Counted from the first letter of the stretch, positions 36,712 through 45,991 are shown. The stretch: 64,000 nt of DNA from Alteromonas sp047556435 (GCF_047556435.1 NZ_CP180210.1:3844001-3908000), one strand, 5' to 3'. Made by a program: numbers and translations. Notes: generated by a model from the letters alone, not told the origin.

Positions 36712-37641
36712 TCAAGCCTCCTTTAATGCATCTTCGGCGGATTCGACAAGGCGCACAAACAACTCTTCCAGCCGGTTAGATTTATTCCGCATACTTAACA
36801 CCTGCACACCCTGCTCAGAGAGTTGCGCAAATACCGGGTTTAGCCCTTCCGACTTTTCCACATCAACTTCCAGTGTATGCGCATCGGTAAGGCGGTACTC
36901 GAAGCCTTTCAGTATCGGCGGAGTGTCTGCTTCTGTGATATCCAGAATAAACGTCTCAATATTGAGCTTCGCCAGCAACGACTTCATACTGGTATTCTCA
37001 ACGATAGTGCCTTTGTTAATAATCGCGATATTGCGACACAGCATTTCCGCTTCTTCCAGATAATGCGTGGTCAGGATAATCGTAATGCCCTGCTGGTTGA
37101 TTTCTTTCAGGAACTGCCACATAGAACGGCGGATCTCGATATCTACGCCGGCGGTGGGCTCATCGAGAATAAGCAATTTAGGTTCATGCATCAGGGCCCT
37201 GGCAATCATCAGGCGACGCTTCATACCACCGGATAATTCCCGCGCTCTGGCGTTGCGCTTTTCCCATAAATCCAGTTGCGCAAGATATTTCTTTGCCCGT
37301 TCTTTGGCTACATGCCGTGGCACGCCATAATATCCCGCCTGATTCAGCACAATCTGCATCACGGTTTCAAACTGGTTGAAGTTGAATTCCTGCGGCACCA
37401 GACCAATACACGCTTTTGCGGCTTCTTTCTCTTTATTAAGGTCGTAACCAAAAACTCTTGCCTCTCCGGCGGTCTGGTTCACCAGCGAACTGATAATGCC
37501 GATGGTGGTGGATTTCCCCGCGCCGTTGGGACCAAGAAGGGCAAAGAAGTCTCCTTCCTCAACGACCAAATCCACACCTTTGAGCGCTTGTACACCGCCC
37601 TTGTAGGTCTTGGATAGCCCTGTAATATCTAATGCTTTCAT
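36712..37641 (-). CDS. ABC transporter ATP-binding protein, YadG-like
   Basis: A 309-aa ATPase with Walker A GPNGAGKSTTIG near 38, signature LSGGMKRRLMIARAL near 136, Walker B LLILDEPTAGVD near 156 and H-loop TTHYLEEAE. Together with the permease next to it, this forms an exporter of the YadGH type; the transported compound is not known. The C-terminal ~80 residues form the extra domain usual for this group. Confidence 0.9.
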   Translation of the reverse strand: MKALDITGLSKTYKGGVQALKGVDLVVEEGDFFALLGPNGAGKSTTIGIISSLVNQTAGEARVFGYDLNKEKEAAKACIGLVPQEFNFNQFETVMQIVLNQAGYYGVPRHVAKERAKKYLAQLDLWEKRNARARELSGGMKRRLMIARALMHEPKLLILDEPTAGVDIEIRRSMWQFLKEINQQGITIILTTHYLEEAEMLCRNIAIINKGTIVENTSMKSLLAKLNIETFILDITEADTPPILKGFEYRLTDAHTLEVDVEKSEGLNPVFAQLSEQGVQVLSMRNKSNRLEELFVRLVESAEDALKEA

Positions 37642-38014
37642 GCACGAACCTGTCAGTTGTGAGTTGCTGATCTTTTGCTATGTTTACATGGCGGGTGGAA
37701 AACGCGCCACATGATATATCAGACACTACAATGTAAACATGCCTGAATGTCGAGACGCGATATCAAGCTCCCAGTTGCCTTTAAGGATAACATGAGGCGA
37801 AGAAGAAACCCGGAAGCGATTTATACCACGTCGCGCGGTGGGATGAGTGTGACTTCAGTCGTACTCAGGTCAGTCGGGCACGTTCAATGCCCGATGCCTT
37901 GCGCCCACATGCCGTTTTCGATTATGCGTACGAAACCGGCTGGGTAGAAATGCTACCACTTTACGAAAAATCAACCCCGGCACCAGCCTGGATATGACAG
38001 TCTGTGAGGTATTT
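37642..38014. other. intergenic region with a possibly frameshifted small gene
   Basis: On the plus strand an AAGGA (37784-37788) lies 3 bases before an ATG at 37792 (MRRRRNPEA...). That frame does not look protein-like further on, whereas the next frame (codons 37791-37997) reads as plausible protein to its stop: LYHVARWDECDFSR, RPHAVFDYAYETGWVEMLPL. A single-base shift in the A-rich start would join them into a protein of about 69 aa ending 17 bp before the AhpD-like gene. It may be a decayed or frameshifted small gene. Confidence 0.35.
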
Positions 38015-38620
38015 ATGGCTCATCTCAAACCGCTCCCGGCATCAACCACCCCTTCTCTTGAAGAAGATTTTGCGGTATTTACAAACATACTTGGCTTTAT
38101 TCCAAACAGCCTTCTCACCATGCAGCGACGCCCCGATATCGTCAAAGGCTTTGCCGCACTAACCCGCGCAGTGATGTCTGAAGAAGGAACGGTGGATCCC
38201 GGTTTTAAGCGGCTTTTGTCACACTTTGCCAGTCGCGCGGCAGGTTGTCAGTATTGCGAAGCGCATTCACTCATCGCGGCAGGTATCCATGGTATTTCAG
38301 ATGACAAAATCAACGCGATATGGGAATACAAAACCAGTCCGCTCTACACAGCGGCAGAAAAAATCGCGCTGGACTTTGCTCTGGCGGCAGGCAGTGTGCC
38401 CAATGCCGTATCGGACTCCCTGATTGCAGAAATGAAAGCACACTGGAATGAAGGGGATATTGTAGAAATCCTTGCCGCAATAAGCCTGTACGGCTTTTTA
38501 AATCGCTGGAATGACTCTATGGCGACGGAGCTGGAGTCCGCCCCCACCGAGCTCGGCCGACGCGTGCTAAGCCAGGGAGGGTGGACAGGGGGTAAACACA
38601 TTTCCGGAAACCAACGATAG
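38015..38620 (+). CDS. AhpD-like carboxymuconolactone decarboxylase family protein
   Basis: A 201-aa all-helical protein of the CMD/AhpD fold. The redox motif CQYCEAHS (C-x-x-C-x-x-x-H, near residue 75-82) preceded by a conserved acidic helix fits the alkylhydroperoxidase-like group, which acts in peroxide or thiol redox chemistry. Start at 38015 is set by GAGGTATTT directly before the ATG; the frame opens 21 bp earlier. Substrate unknown. Stand-alone gene. Confidence 0.85.
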   Translation: MAHLKPLPASTTPSLEEDFAVFTNILGFIPNSLLTMQRRPDIVKGFAALTRAVMSEEGTVDPGFKRLLSHFASRAAGCQYCEAHSLIAAGIHGISDDKINAIWEYKTSPLYTAAEKIALDFALAAGSVPNAVSDSLIAEMKAHWNEGDIVEILAAISLYGFLNRWNDSMATELESAPTELGRRVLSQGGWTGGKHISGNQR

Positions 38621-38747
38621 CCAGTCCAATAATGCCAGACAGTGCCACCCATACGGGGGTTCACCGTTCAGTTATTGGCTATCTTGCTTTAACGTAGTCA
38701 TGACGCTGGCGACTAGGCAAAAGTGGTTGCCGGCCTGTTACAAGATG

Positions 38748-39488
38748 CTACCGCTTAGCTGTAAGCGTGTTTGAGTCTTCGCTTATCTGCATAACGACTC
38801 GGCGGTCAAAGAATGTCTCCTCATAAGACTGCCCCGCGCTTTTCTCTTCACCCATCGCTACAGTGAATACTTGCTCACTTTTAACGCCCTTGGCGGTCAG
38901 ATATTTTTTTACACTTAAAGCACGTTGCATAGAAAGCGCCTGGTTAAACGCTGCATCACCGCGGTTATCGGCATGTCCGGTTAGTCTGACGGTCAGTTTG
39001 TCGTGCCGGGCCAGTGCATCAGCGATTTTATCCAGTTGGGTGTGATAGGTTGGCTCAATCGTCACCGAGCCGGTTTTAAACTGCACGCTGCTTTCAATTG
39101 CCAGCACTTTTTCTGTCGTTTCTGCCTGATAGTTCACCCTGGTAATACGTGCCTCTTTTTGCATTGCAGAGAGCTCATCGTGCATGGCAAACAGTGCCTG
39201 TTGAGAGTCGTTTAGCGCTTGCTGTGATTTTGCCAGGGCCTGACGGGATTCATCCAGCCGCTTTTCCTGTACCTGATCATTGCCAATCATCGCGCCAATG
39301 ACGCCTGCCACAGCGGCACCAACTGGCCCGGCGACTACAGCACCAATGATCACGCCTGAACCCATGCCTATGGCGGCAGAGCGATCAGCCTCGTCATCAC
39401 GTTCAGATTTCGCGCTTACCGGCGCAGACAGCAGCGCGGTTAAAACCGCTGCGGTGGCAAAGGATTTCTTGTTAAAGTGTGTCATCAT
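38748..39488 (-). CDS. pdsO: sortase-associated OmpA-like protein PdsO
   Basis: A 246-aa envelope protein: signal peptide (FATAAVLTALLSAPVSAKS), a glycine-zipper stretch (GVIIGAVVAGPVGAAVAGVIGA near 45-68), a helical coiled-coil segment with SQQAL repeats, and a C-terminal OmpA-like peptidoglycan-binding domain (RLTGHADNRGDAAFNQALS near 170, FFDRRVVMQI). This layout and the adjacent pdsR-pdsS genes match PdsO of the proteobacterial dedicated sortase system. The ATG at 39488 has GGAGAG 7 bases upstream; an in-frame GTG-type extension to 39554 is unlikely. A generic OmpA/Gly-zipper protein is the alternative. Confidence 0.7.
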   Translation of the reverse strand: MMTHFNKKSFATAAVLTALLSAPVSAKSERDDEADRSAAIGMGSGVIIGAVVAGPVGAAVAGVIGAMIGNDQVQEKRLDESRQALAKSQQALNDSQQALFAMHDELSAMQKEARITRVNYQAETTEKVLAIESSVQFKTGSVTIEPTYHTQLDKIADALARHDKLTVRLTGHADNRGDAAFNQALSMQRALSVKKYLTAKGVKSEQVFTVAMGEEKSAGQSYEETFFDRRVVMQISEDSNTLTAKR

Positions 39489-39864
39489 TATTTTACTCTC
39501 CGGATAAAAAAGCACTGCGCACCGGTTGGTGTTGTGCGCAGTGCAACGGGTCAACGGTGTCTATTACACCGCCTGATTGAGGCAGCTTTGCTGTTGAAAA
39601 GAGGAAATGTGATGACAAATCAGGGAAAAAGCTGGCGGTTTGCCTGGTCAGTACATAATTTCCCGCGCAGTATTCGGCAGAGTGTTCACCCCTATCGTCG
39701 TGCAGGCAAGTGCCTTGTCACCTGGCTTAGCAGCGTGCCGTTCAATAACAGCGAAACAGAATATGGCATAAATGTGGCGCGATTCTGGATTTTATGCCGA
39801 ACTCAGGCTTTGAGGTTTACTCATAAGGTATAGTGGTGTCGTCAATCGTTGTTAAGGAAGTAAC
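39489..39864. other. region between pdsO and pdsR
   Basis: Divergent region of about 375 bp. In complete Pds loci a sortase and its substrate lie close by; neither is found here. The plus strand holds the small frame 39612-39833 described separately. Confidence 0.5.
39612..39833 (+). CDS. possible small protein of unknown family
   Basis: A 73-codon frame with a good ribosome site (AGAGGA 7 bases before the ATG), beginning MTNQGKSWRFAWSVHNF. It is basic and rich in Arg, Trp and Phe, with no recognised domain, signal peptide or membrane helix. It ends 31 bp before pdsR. I cannot tell a real gene from a chance frame; codon use is not distinctive. Confidence 0.3.
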   Translation: MTNQGKSWRFAWSVHNFPRSIRQSVHPYRRAGKCLVTWLSSVPFNNSETEYGINVARFWILCRTQALRFTHKV

Positions 39865-40557
39865 ATGCCAAGAACCATTGCGTTAGTTGAAGATGATCCG
39901 GCTATCCGCGAAAACTACACCGTGGCATTGAAAAACCAGGGTTATCAGGTAAATGCATACCGTGACCGGCCGTCTGCCTCTGTGGCGTTTGAGGAGGCGC
40001 TGCCGGATTTGGCCATCATTGATATTGGGTTGAATGAAGAGATGGAAGGCGGCTTCCTGCTATGCCAGCAACTGCGCCGGTTGTCCCAGTCACTGCCTAT
40101 CATATTCTTTACTGCCCGCGACAACGATGTAGATACCATAAGCGGCCTGCGCATGGGCGCAGATGACTACCTGACCAAAGACATCAGCATGGCGCATCTG
40201 CTGGCGCGTATTGCGGCGCTATTCCGGCGCACCGATTTACTGGCTGCGCCGAAGCAACAAAGCGAACAAATCCGCCTTGGTCATTTACAGGTAGATGTAA
40301 GCCGAATGACGGTAAACTGGAAAGCCGAGCCTGTCGCCCTGACAGTCACCGAGTTCTGGATGCTGCATGCACTGATTAAACATCCCGGGCATGTTAAAAG
40401 CCGCCAGCAGTTAATGGATGAATCCCGAATGGTAGTTGATGACACGACCATCACGTCTCACATCAAGCGCATGCGCAAGAAATTTGTTCAGCTTGATGAA
40501 ACCTTTGATCATATCGATACCGTCTACGGTATGGGTTACCGCTGGCAGAATCATTAG
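39865..40557 (+). CDS. pdsR: response regulator PdsR (dedicated sortase system)
   Basis: OmpR-family response regulator, 230 aa. Receiver domain about 1-120 with acidic pocket VEDD near 8, phospho-acceptor Asp in IIDIG near 51, Thr in FFTARD near 82 and Lys in LTKDIS near 106; winged-helix DNA-binding domain about 130-228 (TVTEFWMLHALIKHPG, VDDTTITSHIKRMRKK, GMGYRWQ). It is 8 bp upstream of the histidine kinase gene. With pdsO divergent next to it, it fits PdsR, the regulator of the proteobacterial dedicated sortase system. Confidence 0.8.
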   Translation: MPRTIALVEDDPAIRENYTVALKNQGYQVNAYRDRPSASVAFEEALPDLAIIDIGLNEEMEGGFLLCQQLRRLSQSLPIIFFTARDNDVDTISGLRMGADDYLTKDISMAHLLARIAALFRRTDLLAAPKQQSEQIRLGHLQVDVSRMTVNWKAEPVALTVTEFWMLHALIKHPGHVKSRQQLMDESRMVVDDTTITSHIKRMRKKFVQLDETFDHIDTVYGMGYRWQNH

Positions 40558-40565
40558 GAACCACA

Positions 40566-42746
40566 ATGCAGTTTGGTTTTTCTATCCGTTTACAGCTGTT
40601 GCTGCTGTCACTGTTTTTATTTGCTATCCCATGGCTGGGATACAAATATGTCTGGGAGCTGGAGCAATACCTAAGAACGGGGCAGGAACAAACCATGATC
40701 GGCACTGCCCGCGCGGTAGCCACTGCACTGCACGAACGCCCGGCACTGTTTGACAGTCAGTCTTCTTATTTGCAGACCGTGCGTCCTGGTACGGATCTCT
40801 ACGCACCGCCAATAGACACGCCCATCCAATTAGACGGTAAGCTAAACGACTGGGAAACCATCACCCCACTGGCCCGCCAGTATGGGGAAGAGCAGGTAGT
40901 CAACTGGTTTCAGTCTACCTTTCCCCGTCCTGAGGTAAGTTTATCCTTTCAGCATATGGTCGGCCGATTTGGCCAGTACCTGTATGCCATGTTTGATGTG
41001 ACTGACGATAACGTAATCTGGCGACAGCCAAATAGCCTTAGTATCGACCGAAGTGACCACTTACTAACTGGATTAATGCCGGAATCCGGAGAGCTTCAGC
41101 GATTTATTATTGCGCCGTATCAGGAAGGATGGGTAAATGCCTTCAGGCTGGACGACGATCTTTCCCGCTACCGTGCTGCAGATAATGAGTTACGCATTCA
41201 GGGGCGGTGGCTTCGCACCCCCGATGGCTACAACATTGAGCTTCGTTTTCCACTGGAAATGACCTCCGGCTCGCTGGCGTTCGCGCTGGTTGATATCGAT
41301 GATCCCGCCACAAGAACGAAGCAATACGCCATCGGCACGGCTGATCCCAATACCTCTGACGGTCTGGGTACGGTGGTCACGCCATCACCGGAAATTGAAC
41401 GCATTCTATCGGGACTTAAATATGCTGACTCGCGGGTTTGGGTTGTCGATAAGCATAAACGGGTGCTGGCCCGCGCAGGAAACCTGCAGTCATCAGCCGG
41501 CTTTCGCGCATCCCAGCGTCCCGAAAGCGAATTGCCCTGGTGGCGTTGGGTTGAGAAGCACTGGCTGTTACCGCTGTATTATCACATCCTGACCAAACCT
41601 CCTGCCGACTTCATCGATGAAATGGAGGACGCTTACGCGCTGGTTGGAAAAGACATTACTTCAGCACTGGAGGGTCAGCCTGACTCACTCTGGCGGCTAA
41701 CGCCAGATAACAAAGCAGTGGTGCTGTCAGCTGCCTACCCTATTTACATCGGCGAGAGCGTCATGGGCGCGGTGGTGGTAGAGCAGACTACCAACGGGAT
41801 CCGTACCTTGCGCAACCGGGCACTGGAAGAACTGTTCCACGTCATATTGGCAGTCATGCTGCTGGGCACAGCCGGCTTACTGTTGTTTGCTAATCGTATC
41901 TCCTCCCGTATTCGCAAGCTAAGAGACGACACAGAAGCGGTGATTGATGATAACGGTAAAATCATCGGCGAGTTAACACCTGCCAGACAGCGAGATGAAA
42001 TCGGCGATCTCTCACGGGCTTTCGGTGATGTGTTGAGCCGTCTTCAGCAATATAACTCGTACCTGGAGAATATGGCCTCCAGACTCTCTCACGAGTTACG
42101 CACTCCCATTGCCGTGGTTAAATCATCGCTGGATACCCTTTCGCATATTGATGATCGTGAGGAGCAAGCCGTTTTTATCAGCCGGGCTCAGTCTGGAATA
42201 AGCCGGCTTAGTACGATATTAAACAGCATGAGTGAGGCAACCAGGCTGGAGCACGCTATTGCTCAGGAAGATATTGAAACCTTTGATGTCACCAAAGTAG
42301 TGACTGGTTGTGTAGCCGGCTATCAGCACGCATACCGTACGCGTCAGTTTAAGCTAAAAGGGGCAGAATCGAAGATGCCTATTGCGGGTTCTCCGGAACT
42401 CTTCGCACAGATGTTGGACAAGATTGTGGCCAACGCTACGGAATTCAGTGAACAGGATGACGCCATCACACTAAACCTCTGGCGAGAGAGTAAAAGCATC
42501 AAGCTCAGCGTGACAAATCCCGGCCCCACATTACCTGACGGAATGAAAAGTCAGCTATTGCAGTCGATGGTATCGGTCAGACCCGACACCTCCCGTCATC
42601 AGGACACATCCCATCCCCACCTTGGTCTCGGGCTGTTTATTGCCAACATGATTGCGCAGTTCCATAAGGGTAGCCTGACGATTGATAACCTGCCTGATAA
42701 AACCGGCGTCTGCGTCGTCATCACCCTCCCTGTAACCTTACCCTGA
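40566..42746 (+). CDS. pdsS: sensor histidine kinase PdsS (dedicated sortase system)
   Basis: 726-aa membrane sensor kinase. N-terminal membrane helix (about 7-25), a very large periplasmic sensor (about 30-415) that contains a domain resembling carbohydrate-binding CBM9-like folds (PIQLDGKLNDWETI near 90; this likeness is tentative), second helix near 420-440, HAMP, a dimerisation H-box LSHELRTPIAVVKSS near 510 with the phospho-accepting His, and an ATPase domain with LDKIVANATEFS and LGLGLFIANMIA. Length and layout match PdsS. The signal sensed is unknown. Stop lies before a Fur-box region, so pdsRS ends there. Confidence 0.8.
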   Translation: MQFGFSIRLQLLLLSLFLFAIPWLGYKYVWELEQYLRTGQEQTMIGTARAVATALHERPALFDSQSSYLQTVRPGTDLYAPPIDTPIQLDGKLNDWETITPLARQYGEEQVVNWFQSTFPRPEVSLSFQHMVGRFGQYLYAMFDVTDDNVIWRQPNSLSIDRSDHLLTGLMPESGELQRFIIAPYQEGWVNAFRLDDDLSRYRAADNELRIQGRWLRTPDGYNIELRFPLEMTSGSLAFALVDIDDPATRTKQYAIGTADPNTSDGLGTVVTPSPEIERILSGLKYADSRVWVVDKHKRVLARAGNLQSSAGFRASQRPESELPWWRWVEKHWLLPLYYHILTKPPADFIDEMEDAYALVGKDITSALEGQPDSLWRLTPDNKAVVLSAAYPIYIGESVMGAVVVEQTTNGIRTLRNRALEELFHVILAVMLLGTAGLLLFANRISSRIRKLRDDTEAVIDDNGKIIGELTPARQRDEIGDLSRAFGDVLSRLQQYNSYLENMASRLSHELRTPIAVVKSSLDTLSHIDDREEQAVFISRAQSGISRLSTILNSMSEATRLEHAIAQEDIETFDVTKVVTGCVAGYQHAYRTRQFKLKGAESKMPIAGSPELFAQMLDKIVANATEFSEQDDAITLNLWRESKSIKLSVTNPGPTLPDGMKSQLLQSMVSVRPDTSRHQDTSHPHLGLGLFIANMIAQFHKGSLTIDNLPDKTGVCVVITLPVTLP

Positions 42747-42788
42747 GTCTTACTTAAGGATTACTTAAAAAACCCTCCACAAAATTAC

Positions 42789-42809
42789 AAATGACAATTG
42801 TTATCATTT
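42789..42809. promoter_or_regulatory. Fur box upstream of TonB receptor
   Basis: AAATGACAATTG/TTATCATTT forms an imperfect palindrome; the core TGACAAT-T-GTTATCA matches the 7-1-7 Fur consensus TGATAAT-n-ATTATCA at 12 of 14 arm positions. It lies about 70 bp before the receptor gene, so iron-replete cells should repress it. An in-frame ATG inside the box makes the reading frame look longer than the gene. Confidence 0.75.
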
Positions 42810-42877
42810 GCATTTACGAAACTGCGTCGTTTCCTTATACTGCATCGCGAACACATAATAACTGCAAATCAGGACAA

Positions 42878-45184
42878 ATGATGAAACACACTCGACTACA
42901 CCTGGGGGCATCGACGATTGCTGCGGCTCTGACGTTCGGTCAGGCTCCGGCAATCGCAGATGAAACCCCGACATGCAACGAATCGAACGCAAAAGAATGC
43001 AACGCAAAGGACGAACAGGCGATTGAACTTATCCGCATCCACGGGGTGAAAAGCTCAGTATATCGATATGATCGCTCTGGCGACCCCCGACACCTCGCGG
43101 ATTTAGTTGATACGCCCCAAACCATCAGTGTGTTAACCCAGGATCAAATTCAGGAAAGCGGCAAAACTGACCTTAAGGACATCCTCTCTGCGCAGGCAGG
43201 CGTGACCTTAGGCACCGGTGAGAACGGAAATGCGTTTGGCGATCGCTATATTATCCGCGGTCATGAAGCACGAAGCGATGTATTCGTTGATGGTTTGCGA
43301 GACCCTGGCATGACCACCCGTGAAAGCTTCGCTATTGAACGTGTCGAGATCACTAAAGGCCCCAGCTCAACGTTTGCGGGGCGAGGCTCGTCCGGTGGTG
43401 CAGTGAACAGTATTACCAAGAAAGCTTCTACCAGTTACAGCTTTGGTCGCGTCGATATCAGCGCCGGCACTGACGATCACAAACGTCTGACAGCGGATTA
43501 CAATCAGGCAATTAACGACAACTCAGCCTTGCGCATCAATGCTTTGGCGGCAGACGAGGACAAACCGGGGCGTGAAGGCATTGAACGGAAACGCACCGGA
43601 TTACAACTCTCCTACACTATCGACCCGACAGAGAAACTGTCGTTCATTGCGGATGCCTATTACCTGGACGCGGAAGATAAGCCGGACCTGGGGAGCTATT
43701 TTGACCGCGATACCCGTCGACCGTTGAAGGACATTCCGGTATACGCACAAGATGAAGACTTTCTGAATTCAGAAGTAAAAACCTTTACGCTTCGCACCGA
43801 GTACGAAATTAACGACCATCTGCGGTTATATAACGCCACACGTACCGGGAATACAGAAAATGAATATATCGCCACCGGTTTGCGGGGGACGACGCGCGAT
43901 GCAACAGATCCGGTGGCACCAGGGGCAGAAACGCTGGTGTTAAGCACCCATCAGGGCTGGCAGGATGTAGACTATGTTACCACGCAGTTTAATTTATTCT
44001 GGGACACCGAGTTCGCCGGCCAGCAACATAAACTGGTATTTGGCTTCGAGTACACTGACGAGTCAGTTGATAATGGCGTTTTCGCTGTCGAAAACACCAA
44101 TCCGACAAATTGTCTGGTTGGAGGCCGCCGCGGCGTTTCTGAGTCATATTGTATTCTGGATGGCAATGGCAACAGCGTTGATAACATTGGCAGTCTGATG
44201 GGCAAAACATTCACCCGAGGTGGCGCAGATGCCCTGTTTGATATCGAAACCGTGTCTTTTTATGTGATGGACATGTTCGAACTCACCGAACAGTTCGATA
44301 TTTTCTGGGGACTACGACAGGACAGCTTCGATTATTCGAATGCCACCAGCGGTTGGAGCGGCGACCAGTTATTCGATTTTTCTGACGACATGTATAACGG
44401 ACACCTGGGTGTGGTGTATGAGCTGTCTGACATCACCAACCTGTATGTCACCTACAGTACCGCAACGAATATCAATGGCGGGGAGTCTGATTTAGGTGCG
44501 AACTGTGGCTATGGTGGGCTCTGTGGCTCTCCCGAGCAAGCGGCGCAGGCCGATCCTGAACGTGTTGAAAACATTGAGCTTGGCGCTAAGTGGATGGTGT
44601 TTGATGACAAACTGATGGTAACAGCTGCAGCGTTCCAAATTACAAAAAGTGATGTGCACGAGAGTGTCGGCGACGCTTACTCAACGCTTGGTACGCTTAA
44701 TACCGGTGAAAACCGGGTGAAAGGTATCGAGATTGGCTTAAGTGGTGATGTTACCGATAAGCTGAGCATTCAGGCCTCTGCTACGGCTATGGATTCGGAA
44801 ATACTGGCTTCCTACAACGACGCCAATATCGGCTTGGCACTGAGCAACTTTGCCGATGAGAGCTTTTACTTTCAGATGCGTTATCAGCCAAACGATAAGT
44901 TCGCTTTCGGCGGTGACTACAGCTATCAGTCAGAGATGTACGGCGGCCAGCCTGATACCGCGGCCGGGTATGATGCAGAGAATAACCGCTACAGTATTGT
45001 CGTACCTGACTATCAGGTGATTAATCTGTTTGCTACTTATTATCACAGTGACGCGCTGACTTTCCGGGTTAATGTTGGCAACGCACTGGATGAGGAGTAC
45101 TGGACTGCGGCGTACCGCTCAGGCTCGTTTATGTACCTGGGAGACGGCCGCAGCGTCCGTGGTACCATCAACTACGAGTTCTGA
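42878..45184 (+). CDS. TonB-dependent siderophore receptor
   Basis: Outer-membrane beta-barrel for ferric-siderophore uptake, about 768 aa. Signal peptide (about 1-25, ending APAIA), a plug domain with ISVLTQDQIQESGKTDLKDIL near 100 and GRGSSGGAVNSITK near 170, and a barrel of many strands ending in the Phe residue of the C-terminal NYEF, typical of outer-membrane proteins. The plug sequence IERVEITKGPSS is that of the FhuA/FpvA-like siderophore group. A TonB box cannot be fixed with certainty. Start at 42878 or the ATG next to it (42881). The upstream Fur box and the following iron dioxygenase gene fit iron regulation. Confidence 0.93.
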   Translation: MMKHTRLHLGASTIAAALTFGQAPAIADETPTCNESNAKECNAKDEQAIELIRIHGVKSSVYRYDRSGDPRHLADLVDTPQTISVLTQDQIQESGKTDLKDILSAQAGVTLGTGENGNAFGDRYIIRGHEARSDVFVDGLRDPGMTTRESFAIERVEITKGPSSTFAGRGSSGGAVNSITKKASTSYSFGRVDISAGTDDHKRLTADYNQAINDNSALRINALAADEDKPGREGIERKRTGLQLSYTIDPTEKLSFIADAYYLDAEDKPDLGSYFDRDTRRPLKDIPVYAQDEDFLNSEVKTFTLRTEYEINDHLRLYNATRTGNTENEYIATGLRGTTRDATDPVAPGAETLVLSTHQGWQDVDYVTTQFNLFWDTEFAGQQHKLVFGFEYTDESVDNGVFAVENTNPTNCLVGGRRGVSESYCILDGNGNSVDNIGSLMGKTFTRGGADALFDIETVSFYVMDMFELTEQFDIFWGLRQDSFDYSNATSGWSGDQLFDFSDDMYNGHLGVVYELSDITNLYVTYSTATNINGGESDLGANCGYGGLCGSPEQAAQADPERVENIELGAKWMVFDDKLMVTAAAFQITKSDVHESVGDAYSTLGTLNTGENRVKGIEIGLSGDVTDKLSIQASATAMDSEILASYNDANIGLALSNFADESFYFQMRYQPNDKFAFGGDYSYQSEMYGGQPDTAAGYDAENNRYSIVVPDYQVINLFATYYHSDALTFRVNVGNALDEEYWTAAYRSGSFMYLGDGRSVRGTINYEF

Positions 45185-45310
45185 TAAACCCCGCGGCTCG
45201 TTCGCGCGTGAGGCAATGGCCACTGTGAATGAACGATTTCAGTCACAGTGGCTACTCGCTTTACGGATCAGCATTTTCTTTTTCAGCAACAATTACACAT
45301 ACAGGTGCTC

Positions 45311-45991
45311 ATGGTTATTATCGAAGCATTACTCAACAAAGACGACCTTGCCCGTTACAGAAGTACACTGGAGAAGGCGAACTGGAATGATGGTAAATCT
45401 ACCGCGATGGGTATGGCGGCATCAGTAAAACGCAATAGTCAGGCGGACGCCAGAGATCCGCAGGTTATCAGCCTGGCCAATCAGCTTTTGGGAAAGCTCG
45501 GCAACCATCCAAAACTGATTTCCTCAGCATTGCCCCAGCGCATCTTTCCTCCCTGCTTCAACCGGTATGCGCAGGATGAATCTTATGGCTTTCATGTAGA
45601 CGCCGCAATTATGCGCATTCCAGGCTCGCCCGATGTACTGCGTAGCGATGTGTCCAGCACGGTGTTTCTGAATGAGCCAGAAGAATACGATGGCGGAGAA
45701 CTGATAATCCAGACTGAGTTTAAAGAGCAATCTGTTAAGCTAAATGCGGGTGACGCGGTGGTGTATCCCTCATCCAGTTTACACAAAGTAACTCCGGTCA
45801 CCCGGGGAGAACGACTGGCGGCTATCACCTGGATGCAAAGCATGATTGCAGACACCAGCTTGCGCCAGACACTGTATGAACTGGACCAAAGTATTCAAAA
45901 CCTGATGACAACCGGGCAAGTCGACCGGCATGAACTGGATCGCTTGCATCACGTTTATCATAACCTGATAAGACAGTTTGCCAGTGTTTAA
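45311..45991 (+). CDS. PiuC/YbiX-type Fe(II)/2-oxoglutarate dioxygenase
   Basis: A 226-aa PKHD-type hydroxylase: the metal facial triad is seen as H and D in GFHVDAAIM near 97 and H in SSSLHKVTPVTRG near 157, with Arg binding 2-oxoglutarate in TRGERLAAITW. PiuC/YbiX proteins are usually encoded next to TonB receptors for catecholate siderophores, as here, and are thought to help process them; the substrate is unknown. Start chosen at the ATG 45311 (MVIIEALLNKDDL) with AGGTG just upstream; the frame opens 63 bp earlier in the receptor spacer. Likely in one iron-regulated unit with the receptor. Confidence 0.88.
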   Translation: MVIIEALLNKDDLARYRSTLEKANWNDGKSTAMGMAASVKRNSQADARDPQVISLANQLLGKLGNHPKLISSALPQRIFPPCFNRYAQDESYGFHVDAAIMRIPGSPDVLRSDVSSTVFLNEPEEYDGGELIIQTEFKEQSVKLNAGDAVVYPSSSLHKVTPVTRGERLAAITWMQSMIADTSLRQTLYELDQSIQNLMTTGQVDRHELDRLHHVYHNLIRQFASV

